The position numbers were made by a program, and so were the translations under genes. From assembly GCF_001894765.1 (NCBI RefSeq), contig NZ_BCWV01000007.1, positions 62,001 to 126,000 on the forward strand: 64,000 nt of DNA, read 5' to 3'. Every line of letters starts with the position of its first letter. Positions within the stretch are counted from its first letter, which is position 1. This document shows, one piece after another, positions 14,326 through 22,293 of the stretch. This stretch comes from Rhodococcoides corynebacterioides NBRC 14404. GTDB taxonomy: Bacteria; Actinomycetota; Actinomycetes; Mycobacteriales; Mycobacteriaceae. Under the pieces are notes generated by a model that searched no databases, was not told the origin of the DNA, and worked only from the letters and a program-made list of their open reading frames with translations.

Positions 14326-14353
14326 GGGTTCAAATCCCTCCGCTTCCGCCACC
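14326..14353. repeat. attR: 28-bp att core
   Basis: Perfect copy of 3350-3377 (T-arm to CCA of tRNA-Ser). Upstream bases do not continue the tRNA, so this is the displaced attachment copy, not a second tRNA gene. Confidence 0.93.
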
Positions 14354-14354
14354 C

Positions 14355-15097
14355 ACCTGCGCAGGTTCCGGTCGCCTGCACGGGTTGCAGCCGGTGAGGT
14401 TGGCTGCAACCTGAGCAGGTGCCGCCACTGGTTCCATCTGCGCAGCTTCTGGTCACCTGGACGGGTTGCAACCGGTGAGGGTTGCGGAAACCTGAGCAGG
14501 TGCGGCTCCGGGCGGTACTTGCTCCCCTTTCCGCATCGTGCTCCTGTTGTAACCGGAGCAAGTGGCTGGAGCAGGAGCAAGTTCGGGCCGGCGCCTGCAG
14601 CACCCCCACCTGCGCAGCTTCCGGTCACCTGCACGGGTTGTAACCGGTGAGGGTGGCGGAAACTTGAGCAAGAGCGGCTCCGGGCGGTACTTGCTCCCCT
14701 TTCTGCATCTTGCTCCTGTTGTAACCGGAGCAAGTGGCTGGAGCAGGAGCAAGTTCGGGCCGACGCCTGCCGAACACCACCTGCGCAGGTTCCGGTCACC
14801 TGGACGGGTTGCAACCTGTGAGGGTGGCGGAAACCTGAGTAAGTGCGGCTCCGGGCAGTACTTGCTCCCCTTTCCGCAGCGTGCTCCTGTTGTAGCCGGA
14901 GCAAGTGGCTGGAGCAGGAGCAAGTTCGGGCGGGCGCCCGGTGCACCCCACCTGCGCAGGTTTCAGTCACCTGCACGGGTTGCAGCCGGTGAGGGTGGCT
15001 GCAACCTGAGCAGGTGCCGCCACTGGTTCCATCTGCGCAGCTTCCGGTCACCTGCACGGGTTGCAACCGGTGAGGGTGGCTGCAACCTGAGCAGGTG
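14355..15097. repeat. array of alternating palindromic repeat modules A-A-B-A-B-A-B-A-A
   Basis: Six A modules (about 67 bp) begin at about 14355, 14436, 14608, 14779, 14950 and 15031. Three B modules (about 100-105 bp) lie at 14503-14607, 14673-14778 and 14846-14949. A starts with the palindrome ACCTGCGCAGGT (or ATCTGCGCAGCT) and ends AACCTGAGCAGGTG, so its ends pair; inside it is GGTTGCAACC. B pairs ACTTGCTCC with GGAGCAAGT and holds a second pair GTGCTCCTG / CAGGAGCAAG. A-B-A period is 171-172 bp and A-A is 81 bp; the outer A-A pairs are near copies of each other. Long frames run through it on both strands, but their Cys/Arg/Pro-rich translations follow from the repeats, so I treat it as non-coding. 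Confidence 0.88.
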
Positions 15098-15117
15098 CGC
15101 CCGACCCCCGAACACAC

Positions 15118-15152
15118 CTCGGCCCCCTCATCACGGGGACGAGGGGGCCGAG
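15118..15152 (-). terminator. hairpin terminator downstream of the PucR gene
   Basis: CTCGGCCCCCTC pairs perfectly with GAGGGGGCCGAG across an 11-base loop, 12 bp past the PucR stop. It also separates that gene from the repeat array. Confidence 0.75.
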
Positions 15153-15163
15153 TAGGGGAACTG

Positions 15164-16459
15164 TCAGCGCTTGCGCGTCGTCTTGGCCGCGGCGGCAGCA
15201 CTCTGGGCGTTCTTCGCGTTCTCGAGCCCGCGCGCCACGATGGCGGCCTGCAGGTAGCGCAGGCCCGACGGGATGGACGGGTCGATGCCGGTGAGTTGGC
15301 CGATGCGCTTGAGGCGGTAGTCGACGGTGTTCGCGTGGACGAACAGGTGCCGGGCGGTGCGCTGACGGTTCAGCTCGTGGCCGAGGTACGAGGTGAGCGT
15401 CTCGAGGAGCTCGGGGGCGTCGTCGAGCGGCTCGAGTGCGCGGAGCAGCTGCTCGCGACCACGTCCGGGACGGGTGAGCTGGTACTCGAGCACCAGGTCC
15501 TCGGTGCGGTAGAGGCCGGCGGGGCGGCCCAGCTGCCGAGCGAGGGACAGCAGTTCGTACACGTGCTCGGCGGCGGCGGGGATGTCGTCGCGGTCGGAGG
15601 AGGTGACGGCGCCGGTGACGGGCACCTCACCGGCACGGGAGAGACGCTCGATCAGCGCGTCGACCCACTCCCGATCGCGGGGTGCGGGGAGCAGGATGGT
15701 GCCGCCCTCGGTGCTCAGCAGCGCGAGGGGGGACTTGCCGCACGAGGTGGCCAGTTCGGCCTGGATGCGGCGCAGCTTGCGGCGGGCCGACACGGTGCGG
15801 TCGACGACGGGGTTGGCCTCGTCGGGATGCTGCGGGAAGTGCAGGGCGAGGACGAGGTAGTCGTCGGCGAGGTCGATTCCGCACTGCTGGGCAGTGGCGG
15901 TGGCGTTCTTGCCGCCGCTGAGAAGCGTCGTGACCAGCGTGTGCGTGGCGGTGTGGTGCTCGGAGGCGACGGACCGGTACTCGTCGACGTAGGCCATGGA
16001 GACCTCGGTGGTGACGGCCTCGAGCAGGGTGACCAGGACCAGGGAATCGGCGGTGACGTCCTCGACCTTCTGGCCGGCCGTCTGGCGGCCCACCAGGGTG
16101 AGTCCGTAGCGGAAGCCGTCGTGGTAGGCGCGGAGGATGGCCCGCAGCGGGACGCCCTCGCGGGCCCAACGCGCCGCGGCGTCGTGGACGTTGGCCAGGT
16201 CCTTCTCGGACGGGGTGTTGCCGGACTCCAGCATGCGCACGGCCAGCCCGAGGCACTTGACGGTCACCTCGGTGACGTCGCCGTGCAGGAGCTCGCCCGG
16301 CAGGGTGCCGCAGGCCGTGTTGGCGGCGAAGTGGTCGACCAGGTGGCGGGCGACTCCGCGGAGGTCACTGAGGGCCAGATTGTTCCCCTTGGTGCCGGCG
16401 ATGAGCCCGGCTTCGACCTTGCTCGGCAGCGGGCTCGCGGCGGTCTTCGGTGTCGTCAT
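15164..16459 (-). CDS. PucR/CdaR-family transcriptional regulator
   Basis: 431 residues from ATG giving MTTPKTAASPLPSKVEAGLI. The N-terminal half resembles the RsbRD-type sensor seen in mycobacterial PucR proteins (AARWAREGVPLRAILRAYHDGFRYG). A GGDEF-like linker follows (DDYLVLALHFPQH..., EGGTILLPAPRD), and the C-terminal HTH_30 is LLETLTSYLGHELNRQRTAR followed by HLFVHANTVDYRLKRIGQLTG. Such proteins activate catabolic or stress genes in response to metabolites. It has its own promoter region (545 bp upstream without genes) and a hairpin terminator, so it is monocistronic. Target genes are unknown. Confidence 0.88.
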   Translation of the reverse strand: MTTPKTAASPLPSKVEAGLIAGTKGNNLALSDLRGVARHLVDHFAANTACGTLPGELLHGDVTEVTVKCLGLAVRMLESGNTPSEKDLANVHDAAARWAREGVPLRAILRAYHDGFRYGLTLVGRQTAGQKVEDVTADSLVLVTLLEAVTTEVSMAYVDEYRSVASEHHTATHTLVTTLLSGGKNATATAQQCGIDLADDYLVLALHFPQHPDEANPVVDRTVSARRKLRRIQAELATSCGKSPLALLSTEGGTILLPAPRDREWVDALIERLSRAGEVPVTGAVTSSDRDDIPAAAEHVYELLSLARQLGRPAGLYRTEDLVLEYQLTRPGRGREQLLRALEPLDDAPELLETLTSYLGHELNRQRTARHLFVHANTVDYRLKRIGQLTGIDPSIPSGLRYLQAAIVARGLENAKNAQSAAAAAKTTRKR

Positions 16460-17004
16460 CTGGCTCCCCCATGACTGTGTAGTTCATGCCGGTTGGGCTG
16501 GTTCTCGGTGTACCGTAACAACCCTTAACGGGGACGAAGATTGTTTTGCCGGATTGAACCAAGCGTCATGTTTTTCCGGGGACGAGCGAACGGCCCCTCG
16601 GGTGTTCCCCATCACGCCACGTCCGACCTGCAATTTCGCCGGAAATCAACGACTGTTGAGTCCGCAATCACCGCCCGAAACGCCCTTGTCGACTTGCGTC
16701 TGCACAACGGAAACGGGATCGATTTTGTGACTACACACAGACCGATATCGGGACGGTAACGCATCGACAAGCGGCTGTATACGGATCTGCGGTCTCTTTC
16801 GCTGACTATGAGCAGGGTTTCGGTCAGCTGTAACCGGCGTTGTGACCGATTCCAGGACCTGAGCGGATGCACTGGACAGGATTCTGGCTGTCCTTACTGC
16901 GAAGTAACCTCGTCTGCACCGATGCTTCGCACGCTCCGCGCCGACGTGTCGCTCCGCTCACGTGCCCCCGGGGCCCCTGCCCGCCCACGACGAAGGGACC
17001 GACC
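16460..17004. other. 545-bp gene-free region between divergent PucR and mycolyltransferase genes
   Basis: Markedly less GC-rich than its surroundings (for example 16610-16760). It must hold both promoters. Short frames here have no ribosome site or protein-like composition. I see no tRNA, hairpin array or convincing riboswitch. Confidence 0.6.
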
Positions 17005-18021
17005 ATGCGACGTCTCGCGGCCCTCGCCGCGTCGTGCTTGGCGACGGCGACGCTCGTCATGGCCACGCCGGCCGTCGCCACCGCCGATCCGGCCGGACCT
17101 GTGGCCCTGGTCGGGGACACGGGTGCCCGCGTCGTCTCGGTCACCATGCAGACCGATCGGCGAGCGATGGTGTCGGTGTTCTCGCCGTCCATGGGCCGGG
17201 AGATACCGGTCCAGGTCCTCCTGCCGGCCGACCGGTCCGTGCCCCGTCCGTCGCTGTACATGCTCGACGGTGTGAGTGCCGGCGAGGAGACGAACTACAC
17301 CGAGAGCACGTGGACCGCCAAGACCGATGCGGTGGCCTTCTTCGCCGACAAGCCGGTCAACGTCGTTCTTCCCATCGGTGGGCGGGGCAGCTACTACGCG
17401 GACTGGCAGCGGCCGGATCCGGTGCTCGGAGTGAACATGTGGGAGACGTTCCTGACGCGGGAACTCCCCCCGCTGATCGACGCTCGGTTCTCCGGGAACG
17501 GCACCGACGCGCTCATGGGATTGTCGATGGGGGCGCAGGGCGCGATGAACCTCATCGCCAAGCACCCGTCCCTCTACACCGGGATCGCCGCGTTCAGCGG
17601 GTGTTACGACAACCGCAGCAACGAGACCAAGAACGCCGTGCGTACGACCGTGGGGTCGACGGGTGGGGATGCGACCAACATGTGGGGGTCGAACTCCGAT
17701 CCGGCATGGGCGGACAACGATCCGAGCCTGCGGGTGGACGCGTTGCGCGGCAAGGAGATCTACGTGTCGTCGGGCACGGGTCTGCCCGGCCCGTACGAAG
17801 CCGGCGGTTCGCCGCTGGACCAGTTGTGGGACGCGCTGCTGGTCGGCGGCCCACTCGAGGCGGCGGCCAACCTCTGCACCGACGGGTTCGTGGACACCTT
17901 GAACCGCGCCGGTGTGCCGGCGACGATCGTGCGCAAGCCCTGGGGCACCCATTCGTGGCGTTACTGGCAGGACGAGATGCACGCCTCCTGGCCCGTGATT
18001 GCGCGCGCTCTCGGGGTCTAG
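17005..18021 (+). CDS. secreted mycolyltransferase / antigen 85-type esterase
   Basis: 338 residues from ATG with GAAGGGAC upstream. Signal peptide: MRRLAALAASCLATATLVMA up to cleavage near ATADP (residue about 27). The mature part has the alpha/beta-hydrolase fold of the Ag85/PS1 family: VQVLLPADRSVPRPSLYMLDG, NVVLPIGGRGSYYADWQRPD, WETFLTRELPPLID, nucleophile GLSMGAQGAMNL, and catalytic His in KPWGTHSWRYWQDEM. These enzymes transfer mycolic acids to trehalose and arabinogalactan in the cell wall, which supports a mycolate-containing host. The 3' stop overlaps the convergent aminotransferase stop. Confidence 0.92.
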   Translation: MRRLAALAASCLATATLVMATPAVATADPAGPVALVGDTGARVVSVTMQTDRRAMVSVFSPSMGREIPVQVLLPADRSVPRPSLYMLDGVSAGEETNYTESTWTAKTDAVAFFADKPVNVVLPIGGRGSYYADWQRPDPVLGVNMWETFLTRELPPLIDARFSGNGTDALMGLSMGAQGAMNLIAKHPSLYTGIAAFSGCYDNRSNETKNAVRTTVGSTGGDATNMWGSNSDPAWADNDPSLRVDALRGKEIYVSSGTGLPGPYEAGGSPLDQLWDALLVGGPLEAAANLCTDGFVDTLNRAGVPATIVRKPWGTHSWRYWQDEMHASWPVIARALGV

Positions 18022-19082
18022 ACGGTGGAGACGTAACGGTCCGCGGCCGCCGCGGCGAAGTCGAGGAACGCGTCGTTCTCGTGCGGGTCGCCCACGGTGA
18101 CGCGGACCCCGTCGTCCCCGTACGCGCGCACCAGGATTCGCGCATCGGTCGCGTCCGACGAGAAACGGCCGGAGGCCTCGCCCAGCGGTAGCCAGACGAA
18201 GTTCGCGAAGGAGTCGGCCACGCGGTAGCCGGCGCTGCGCAGACCGTCGCGCAGTCGCGCCCGCTCGGTGACGACGAGTTCCGTGCGGGAGAGCAGCTCG
18301 TCGGACGCCGCGAGGGAGGCGATCGCGGCGCTCTGGGCGACCGAGCTCACGCTGAAGGCGGTGTGCACCTTCCGCATCGCGGTGACGACGGACGGTGCTC
18401 CGACGCCGTACCCGACCCGCAACCCCGCCAGGCCGTACGCCTTGGAGAACGTGCGCAGGACCATGACGTTGGGGCGCGTGCGTCCGATCTCTACACCGTC
18501 GATCCGGCGGTCGGTGTACTCGAAGTACGCCTCGTCGAGGACCACCAGCACGTGGTCGGGGACGGCGTCGAGGAATCGGTCGAGATCCGCCGGGTCGACG
18601 ACGGTGCCGGTCGGGTTGTTGGGATTGCAGACGAACATCAGGCGCGTCCGGTCGGTGACCGCGACGGCCATGGCGTCGAGATCGTGGACGTCGTCGTCGG
18701 TGAGCGGGACCCGAACGGCGGTGGCGCCGGCGACCAGGGTCACGATCGGGTAGGCCTCGAACGACCGCCAGCCGAACACCACCTCGTCGCCCGGCGAGCA
18801 CGTCGCCTGCACGAGTTCCTGGCACAGCGACACCGAGCCACATCCCACGACGACGGTCGGCGACGGGACGTCGAGGAAGTCGGCGAGGGCGTCCGTCAGC
18901 GCGGTCGCGGCGTTGTCGGGGTATCGATTCACCCCGGCCGCGGCCTCGGTGATGGCGTCCCGGACGCTGGGCAGCGGCCCCGCCGTCGTCTCGTTGCTGG
19001 CGAGTTTGATCGCGCCCGCCACGGTTCGTCCCGGGATGTATCCGGGAATGGCGTCGAGGTCGGGGCGGGTACGAGCGGTCAC
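18018..19082 (-). CDS. pat: aromatic amino acid / histidinol-phosphate aminotransferase
   Basis: 354 residues from ATG giving MTARTRPDLDAIPGYIPGRT. Class I/II PLP fold: KLASNETTAGPLPSV, GCGSVSLCQELVQATCSPGDEV, CNPNNPTGTVV, LDEAYFEYT, PLP lysine in RTFSKAYGLAGLRVGYG, and the C-terminal Arg in DDGVRVTVGDPHENDAFL. The sequence is closest to the actinobacterial Pat branch, which acts on phenylpyruvate and 4-hydroxyphenylpyruvate, rather than to HisC of the his operon; no his genes are near. Convergent with the mycolyltransferase and divergent from the hydrolase gene at 19199. Confidence 0.87.
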   Translation of the reverse strand: MTARTRPDLDAIPGYIPGRTVAGAIKLASNETTAGPLPSVRDAITEAAAGVNRYPDNAATALTDALADFLDVPSPTVVVGCGSVSLCQELVQATCSPGDEVVFGWRSFEAYPIVTLVAGATAVRVPLTDDDVHDLDAMAVAVTDRTRLMFVCNPNNPTGTVVDPADLDRFLDAVPDHVLVVLDEAYFEYTDRRIDGVEIGRTRPNVMVLRTFSKAYGLAGLRVGYGVGAPSVVTAMRKVHTAFSVSSVAQSAAIASLAASDELLSRTELVVTERARLRDGLRSAGYRVADSFANFVWLPLGEASGRFSSDATDARILVRAYGDDGVRVTVGDPHENDAFLDFAAAAADRYVSTV

Positions 19083-19198
19083 GACATCCGATTATGCGCG
19101 AACCGACGGGTGGGTGGTGGCGGGCGGGAGGACACGGAAGTGGTGTCGGACCACCGAAGGCTCTCGCCAGATGCGCGCGTCGGTTCTACGGTGGTTCC

Positions 19199-19906
19199 AT
19201 GACGGCATCGATCGAGGATTCGGCCCCTCTTCGCCGTGCGGACGACGGCACCGAGTCGGCGGAGCGTGTTCCGCTCACGGCCTTCCGCCCGGCCTCCACT
19301 CCGCGCGGCGGCATCGTCGTCCTGCACGAGTCACGGGACTTCTCCCCGGCTCTTCTGGACTTCATGAGAGCGCTCGCCGAGGACGGGTGGTTGGTCGCCG
19401 CTCCACACCTCTTCCACCGCGCCGCGTCGGACGACGAGGTGTTCGGCGACGCGCTGTTCGAGGACTTCGACGCGACGGTGACGTGGTTGACGGGTCACGG
19501 CGTGTATGCCGACACCATCGGAGTCATCGGGTTCGACGACGCCGGGACGGCGGCCGCGCTGGTGGCCACCGACCGGCCCGTCGGTGCGGCGGTGAGCGTC
19601 GCCGCCCCGGGGATCGTCGAGCCGTTGACGGCGGACGCGCGGGCGCTGATCGACGCGGCGCCGTCCCTGCAGGCGCCGTGGCTCGGTCTCTACGGACAGG
19701 GAGACGAGCGCATCCCGGCGGCGCACGTCGACCGGCTCCGCGACGCCGTCGCCGAGGCCCCGGTGGCGACGCTCGTCGTCAGTTACGACGGCCTGGACCA
19801 CCGTCCCGACGAGGTGTCGCCCGAGTCGGGGACGACCGCCGGGGAGGATGCGGTCGTCGACGCCCAGCGCCGCATCTTCGACTGGTTCGACAGCCATCTG
19901 CGCTGA
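19199..19906 (+). CDS. dienelactone hydrolase-like protein without the usual nucleophile
   Basis: 235 residues from ATG giving MTASIEDSAPLRRADDGTES. The order of motifs follows dienelactone hydrolases: GGIVVLHESRDFSPALLDFM (Glu of the HE motif), ALAEDGWLVAAPHLFHR, the nucleophile elbow, WLGLYGQGDERIP (catalytic Asp region) and VVSYDGLDHRPDE (His region). At the elbow, where the family has G-x-C-x-G-G, this protein reads IGVIGFDDAGTAAAL, so the Cys is replaced by Asp. Loss of the nucleophile suggests altered or lost hydrolase activity. A frame extending upstream lacks a ribosome site. Confidence 0.8.
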   Translation: MTASIEDSAPLRRADDGTESAERVPLTAFRPASTPRGGIVVLHESRDFSPALLDFMRALAEDGWLVAAPHLFHRAASDDEVFGDALFEDFDATVTWLTGHGVYADTIGVIGFDDAGTAAALVATDRPVGAAVSVAAPGIVEPLTADARALIDAAPSLQAPWLGLYGQGDERIPAAHVDRLRDAVAEAPVATLVVSYDGLDHRPDEVSPESGTTAGEDAVVDAQRRIFDWFDSHLR

Positions 19907-20021
19907 GTCGTTCGGGACCGCCGCGGCGCCGTCGGCCTGCGGTTTTGCGTCCGTTGTGGGGCATGTGTAGTCTTCTCTCTCGGCGGTTCGAAAGGACCGG
20001 TGCCCTTCGGAAGAAGGCTCA

Positions 20022-20111
20022 GGAGGCGTGCCAGAGCGGCCGAATGGGAGTCACTGCTAATGACTTGACCCTTCACCGGGTCCGGAGGTTCAAATCCTCT
20101 CGCCTCCGCCA
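20022..20111 (+). tRNA. tRNA-Ser(GCT)
   Basis: Acceptor stem GGAGGCG/CGCCTCC, anticodon loop CTGCTAA (anticodon GCT), long variable arm, T-loop GGTTCAAATCC, encoded CCA. Lies 33 bp before tRNA-Arg. Confidence 0.96.
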
Positions 20112-20144
20112 CCTTCGACCTCGGTCGGAGACAACAGAAGACAT

Positions 20145-20217
20145 GCGCCCGTAGCTCAACGGATAGAGCACTTGACTACGGATCAAGAGGTTAGGGGTTC
20201 GAATCCCTTCGGGCGCA
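20145..20217 (+). tRNA. tRNA-Arg(ACG)
   Basis: 73-nt class I tRNA: acceptor GCGCCCG/CGGGCGC, anticodon loop CTACGGA (ACG, whose A34 is the substrate of TadA, encoded at 45144), T-loop GGTTCGAATCC, CCA not encoded. Confidence 0.97.
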
Positions 20218-20221
20218 CAGA

Positions 20222-20254
20222 GATCCCCCATCCGGCTCGGCCGGGTGGGGGATC
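20222..20254. terminator. hairpin after the tRNA pair
   Basis: GATCCCCCA pairs with TGGGGGATC, with additional CCGG/CCGG pairing in the loop. It ends the tRNA transcript and faces the convergent DUF4436 gene. No T-run follows. Confidence 0.65.
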
Positions 20255-20269
20255 GTTCCATTCGGGGGC

Positions 20270-20302
20270 GGTCAGGGGCCGGTCAGGGGCCGGTCAGGGT
20301 CC
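20270..20302. repeat. three tandem 11-bp repeats at the DUF4436 stop codon
   Basis: GGTCAGGGGCC twice and GGTCAGGGTCC once. Each unit carries a TCA (stop on the minus strand), and because 11 is not a multiple of three the units stop all three minus-strand frames. Confidence 0.7.
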
Positions 20303-21112
20303 CTGGCGCCACCAGGCCGTCACGTAGAGCACCAGCGACACCGCGAGTCCGAACACCACCCACAGCACCACGACGTAGTCCACGCGCGACCCGAGTGGCG
20401 GCGCGCCCGGGAACAGGTTGCGGATGGGCAGCACCGCGAACAGCATCACGGCGAACCAGGTGACGATCGGCGGCAGGAACTGCTTGCGCCCCAGCAGGGT
20501 CGCGACGGAGACGAACAATGTCAGTACGGGAAGCGCCACCAGGACGAGGCAGAGAACGACGGCGAATGCGACGGTCTCCGTGGTGCGCTCGGCGGTGATG
20601 GTCACCGGTCCGGTGCCGTCGTCGACCAGTCCGGTCACCCACGACGGCATGGAGTCCGTCACCGTCACGGCGACGGGCACGGTGGTCCGGCCGGTCCCGT
20701 CGTCGATCGTGGCGACCACGGTGAGTCCGGCCGCTTCGTAGCGGTCGAACGGCCATTGCCGGATGTCGCCGTCGAGATAGAGCGTGACCGGAGCGGAGCC
20801 GGCGCGGGTGCCCTGAGCGAAGGTCGCCGTGCCCGTGTTGGCCGCCGGGCGCACCTCGACGGTGACCGCGCCGGTGAGTTCGCCGGTCGAATCCAGCAGG
20901 GCCGCATCCGGTTCGATGGACACGCGGGTCTCCAGCGAGTACGTCTCGCCGCGCAGTCCGTCCAGGTCGAGGCTGACCAGGACACCGCCGGACGGGGGCG
21001 GCGGAGCGTCCTCGTCGGCGACGTCGCGGGCCCCGAGCAGGTAGAGCGTGGTGATCGCGACGTAGGCGACCGCGACGAGGGCGAGGATCGCGATCGACCG
21101 GGTCCGCGTCAT
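20294..21112 (-). CDS. DUF4436 membrane protein
   Basis: 272 residues from ATG giving MTRTRSIAILALVAVAYVAI; a GTG at 21136 would add eight. One TM helix at the N-terminus (residues 6-26), a beta-rich extracytoplasmic domain of about 150 residues (VSLDLDGLRGETYSLETRVSI, LYLDGDIRQWPFDRYEAAGL, VPVAVTVTDSMPSWV), then TM helices near the C-terminus (VAFAVVLCLVLVALPVLTLF, TWFAVMLFAVLPI, VVVLWVVFGLAVSLVLYVTA). This layout and the WPFD.Y motif match the DUF4436 family of mycobacteria and relatives. Function is unknown. The stop lies in the three-fold 11-bp repeat. Confidence 0.8.
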   Translation of the reverse strand: MTRTRSIAILALVAVAYVAITTLYLLGARDVADEDAPPPPSGGVLVSLDLDGLRGETYSLETRVSIEPDAALLDSTGELTGAVTVEVRPAANTGTATFAQGTRAGSAPVTLYLDGDIRQWPFDRYEAAGLTVVATIDDGTGRTTVPVAVTVTDSMPSWVTGLVDDGTGPVTITAERTTETVAFAVVLCLVLVALPVLTLFVSVATLLGRKQFLPPIVTWFAVMLFAVLPIRNLFPGAPPLGSRVDYVVVLWVVFGLAVSLVLYVTAWWRQGP

Positions 21113-21448
21113 GCGCGGTTTCACGACCGCGACCACCGCACCGACGACAACGACGCCGGTCCGAACGGGAATGCGGGGCAGTCATCGACGCCGTCCGGAC
21201 TGCTCGCACCGTGGACGATCCGACCGCTGTACGCACCCGCCATGTCCCGACCAACCCTTCGGTTCTCCACCGCCGTGGGGAGAGGAGCGCAACGATAAAC
21301 GGCCGGTGGCCGTACTCGGCACACTTTTCGATTACCCGTCCTCCGGGAGCGATCGGCCGTTCCGACGTGGGGTGCCCGATGGGGAGGTCGGACGGGATCG
21401 CGTCTCGTGTCTCCCGTGCTCGACTCGGGCCCCGAGTACGCTGCTGCG

Positions 21449-22111
21449 GTGAACGTCGCCGATGATCGTGAACGCGTCTACGGTGGCCGGGCGCTGTCCG
21501 CCCGGCGCGCCGAGCGCCGGCAACGCTTCCTCGCCGCAGGCCTCCTGGTGATCGGCGAGAAAGGTTACGCCGCAACGTCGGTCGCGGACATCTGTGCGGC
21601 AGCGGGTCTCGCCCGCAGCCAGTTCTACGACGAGTTCCCGAATCGGGAGAAGCTCCTGCTGGACGTGTACGACGTCGTGCAGGACGACGCCCGCGACGCG
21701 GTCGTCGCCGCCCTGGCGGGGGTCCGGACCGGCGATCGACGCGCCCTGGTGGTCGCTGCGATCACCGCGCTGATCGACTCGCTGGGCAGCGATCCTCGAC
21801 GGGCCCGCGTGTCGTACCTCGAGATGCTCGGGGTGAGCGACGCGGTGGAACGACACCGCAGCCGTCGTCGCACGGAATGGGCGGCATTCATCGAAGCGAC
21901 GTTGCGGAGCGAGCTCGGCGGTGACGTCGTCCCGCCGGGGGGCCACGAGTTCGCGGCGACGGCGTTCATCGGCGCGTTGACGGAGTTGATCTCGACCTGG
22001 TCGCGCATGCCCGACCCGCGCCCCCCGGTCGACCGCATCGTCGACACGATGGTCGCCGTGCTCGGTGCCTTCGTCCCGGACCTGGACGCGCCGCACCGCA
22101 TGGCCGACTGA
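21449..22111 (+). CDS. TetR-family transcriptional regulator
   Basis: 220 residues from GTG giving VNVADDRERVYGGRALSARR; an ATG at 21407 is in frame but would place a proline-rich tail before the domain. The HTH is RRQRFLAAGLLVIGEKGYAATSVADICAAAGLARSQFYDEFPNREKLLLDV, standard TetR_N. The ligand domain is helical and unassigned. It lies 182 bp upstream of a secreted lipase gene in the same direction and may control it. Confidence 0.88.
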   Translation: MNVADDRERVYGGRALSARRAERRQRFLAAGLLVIGEKGYAATSVADICAAAGLARSQFYDEFPNREKLLLDVYDVVQDDARDAVVAALAGVRTGDRRALVVAAITALIDSLGSDPRRARVSYLEMLGVSDAVERHRSRRRTEWAAFIEATLRSELGGDVVPPGGHEFAATAFIGALTELISTWSRMPDPRPPVDRIVDTMVAVLGAFVPDLDAPHRMAD

Positions 22112-22293
22112 CGACGTCCCCGGGGCGCCACGCTGGGTCGACGGGTCGGTGATTGTGTTCCGCCCCACACCCGGTCTACAGTCCTCGCACGATCTCGGAC
22201 ACGCGTGTCCAAGATTGTGAGCCGTGCCGGGTCTCGTCTGCGTCGGGCACACGGTTCATGCCGATCGCGGCCCGACGCGGAGATGAGTCACCA

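Larger units (their letters stand above)
3378..14353. mobile_element. integrated satellite-like / phage-derived element at tRNA-Ser(TGA), about 11 kb
   Basis: Bounded by attL (3350-3377) and attR (14326-14353). It carries two leftward genes at the left end (integrase, repressor) and then a rightward block from 5163 to 10733 in which most genes overlap by four bases, the arrangement of a phage early operon. Content: excisionase, second tyrosine recombinase, winged-helix DNA-binding protein with palindromic repeats, Zn-finger proteins, WhiB-like, MerR-type HTH, HNH endonuclease, then cargo (two-TM protein, GvpU-like protein, Fic protein). I see no head, tail, lysis or large-terminase gene. The cargo end is visibly poorer in GC than the flanking host genes. 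Best call: phage satellite or integrative mobile element depending on a helper; a defective prophage is the alternative. Confidence 0.9.

Noticed and set aside
3378..14353. Complete functional prophage
   Set aside because: No recognisable capsid, portal, tail, lysin, holin or large terminase gene, and only about 11 kb between att sites.
14326..14353. Second tRNA-Ser gene at attR
   Set aside because: Only the last 28 bases match; the upstream sequence cannot form acceptor, D or anticodon arms.
14355..15097. CRISPR array
   Set aside because: Units are 67 and about 105 bp, both kinds are repeated, there are no unique spacers of constant length, and no cas genes are near.
14245..15201. Long open frames through the repeat array on both strands (up to 318 codons)
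   Set aside because: Translations are Cys/Arg/Pro-rich products of palindromic repeats, the frame changes after the second module, and no ribosome site or protein family supports them.
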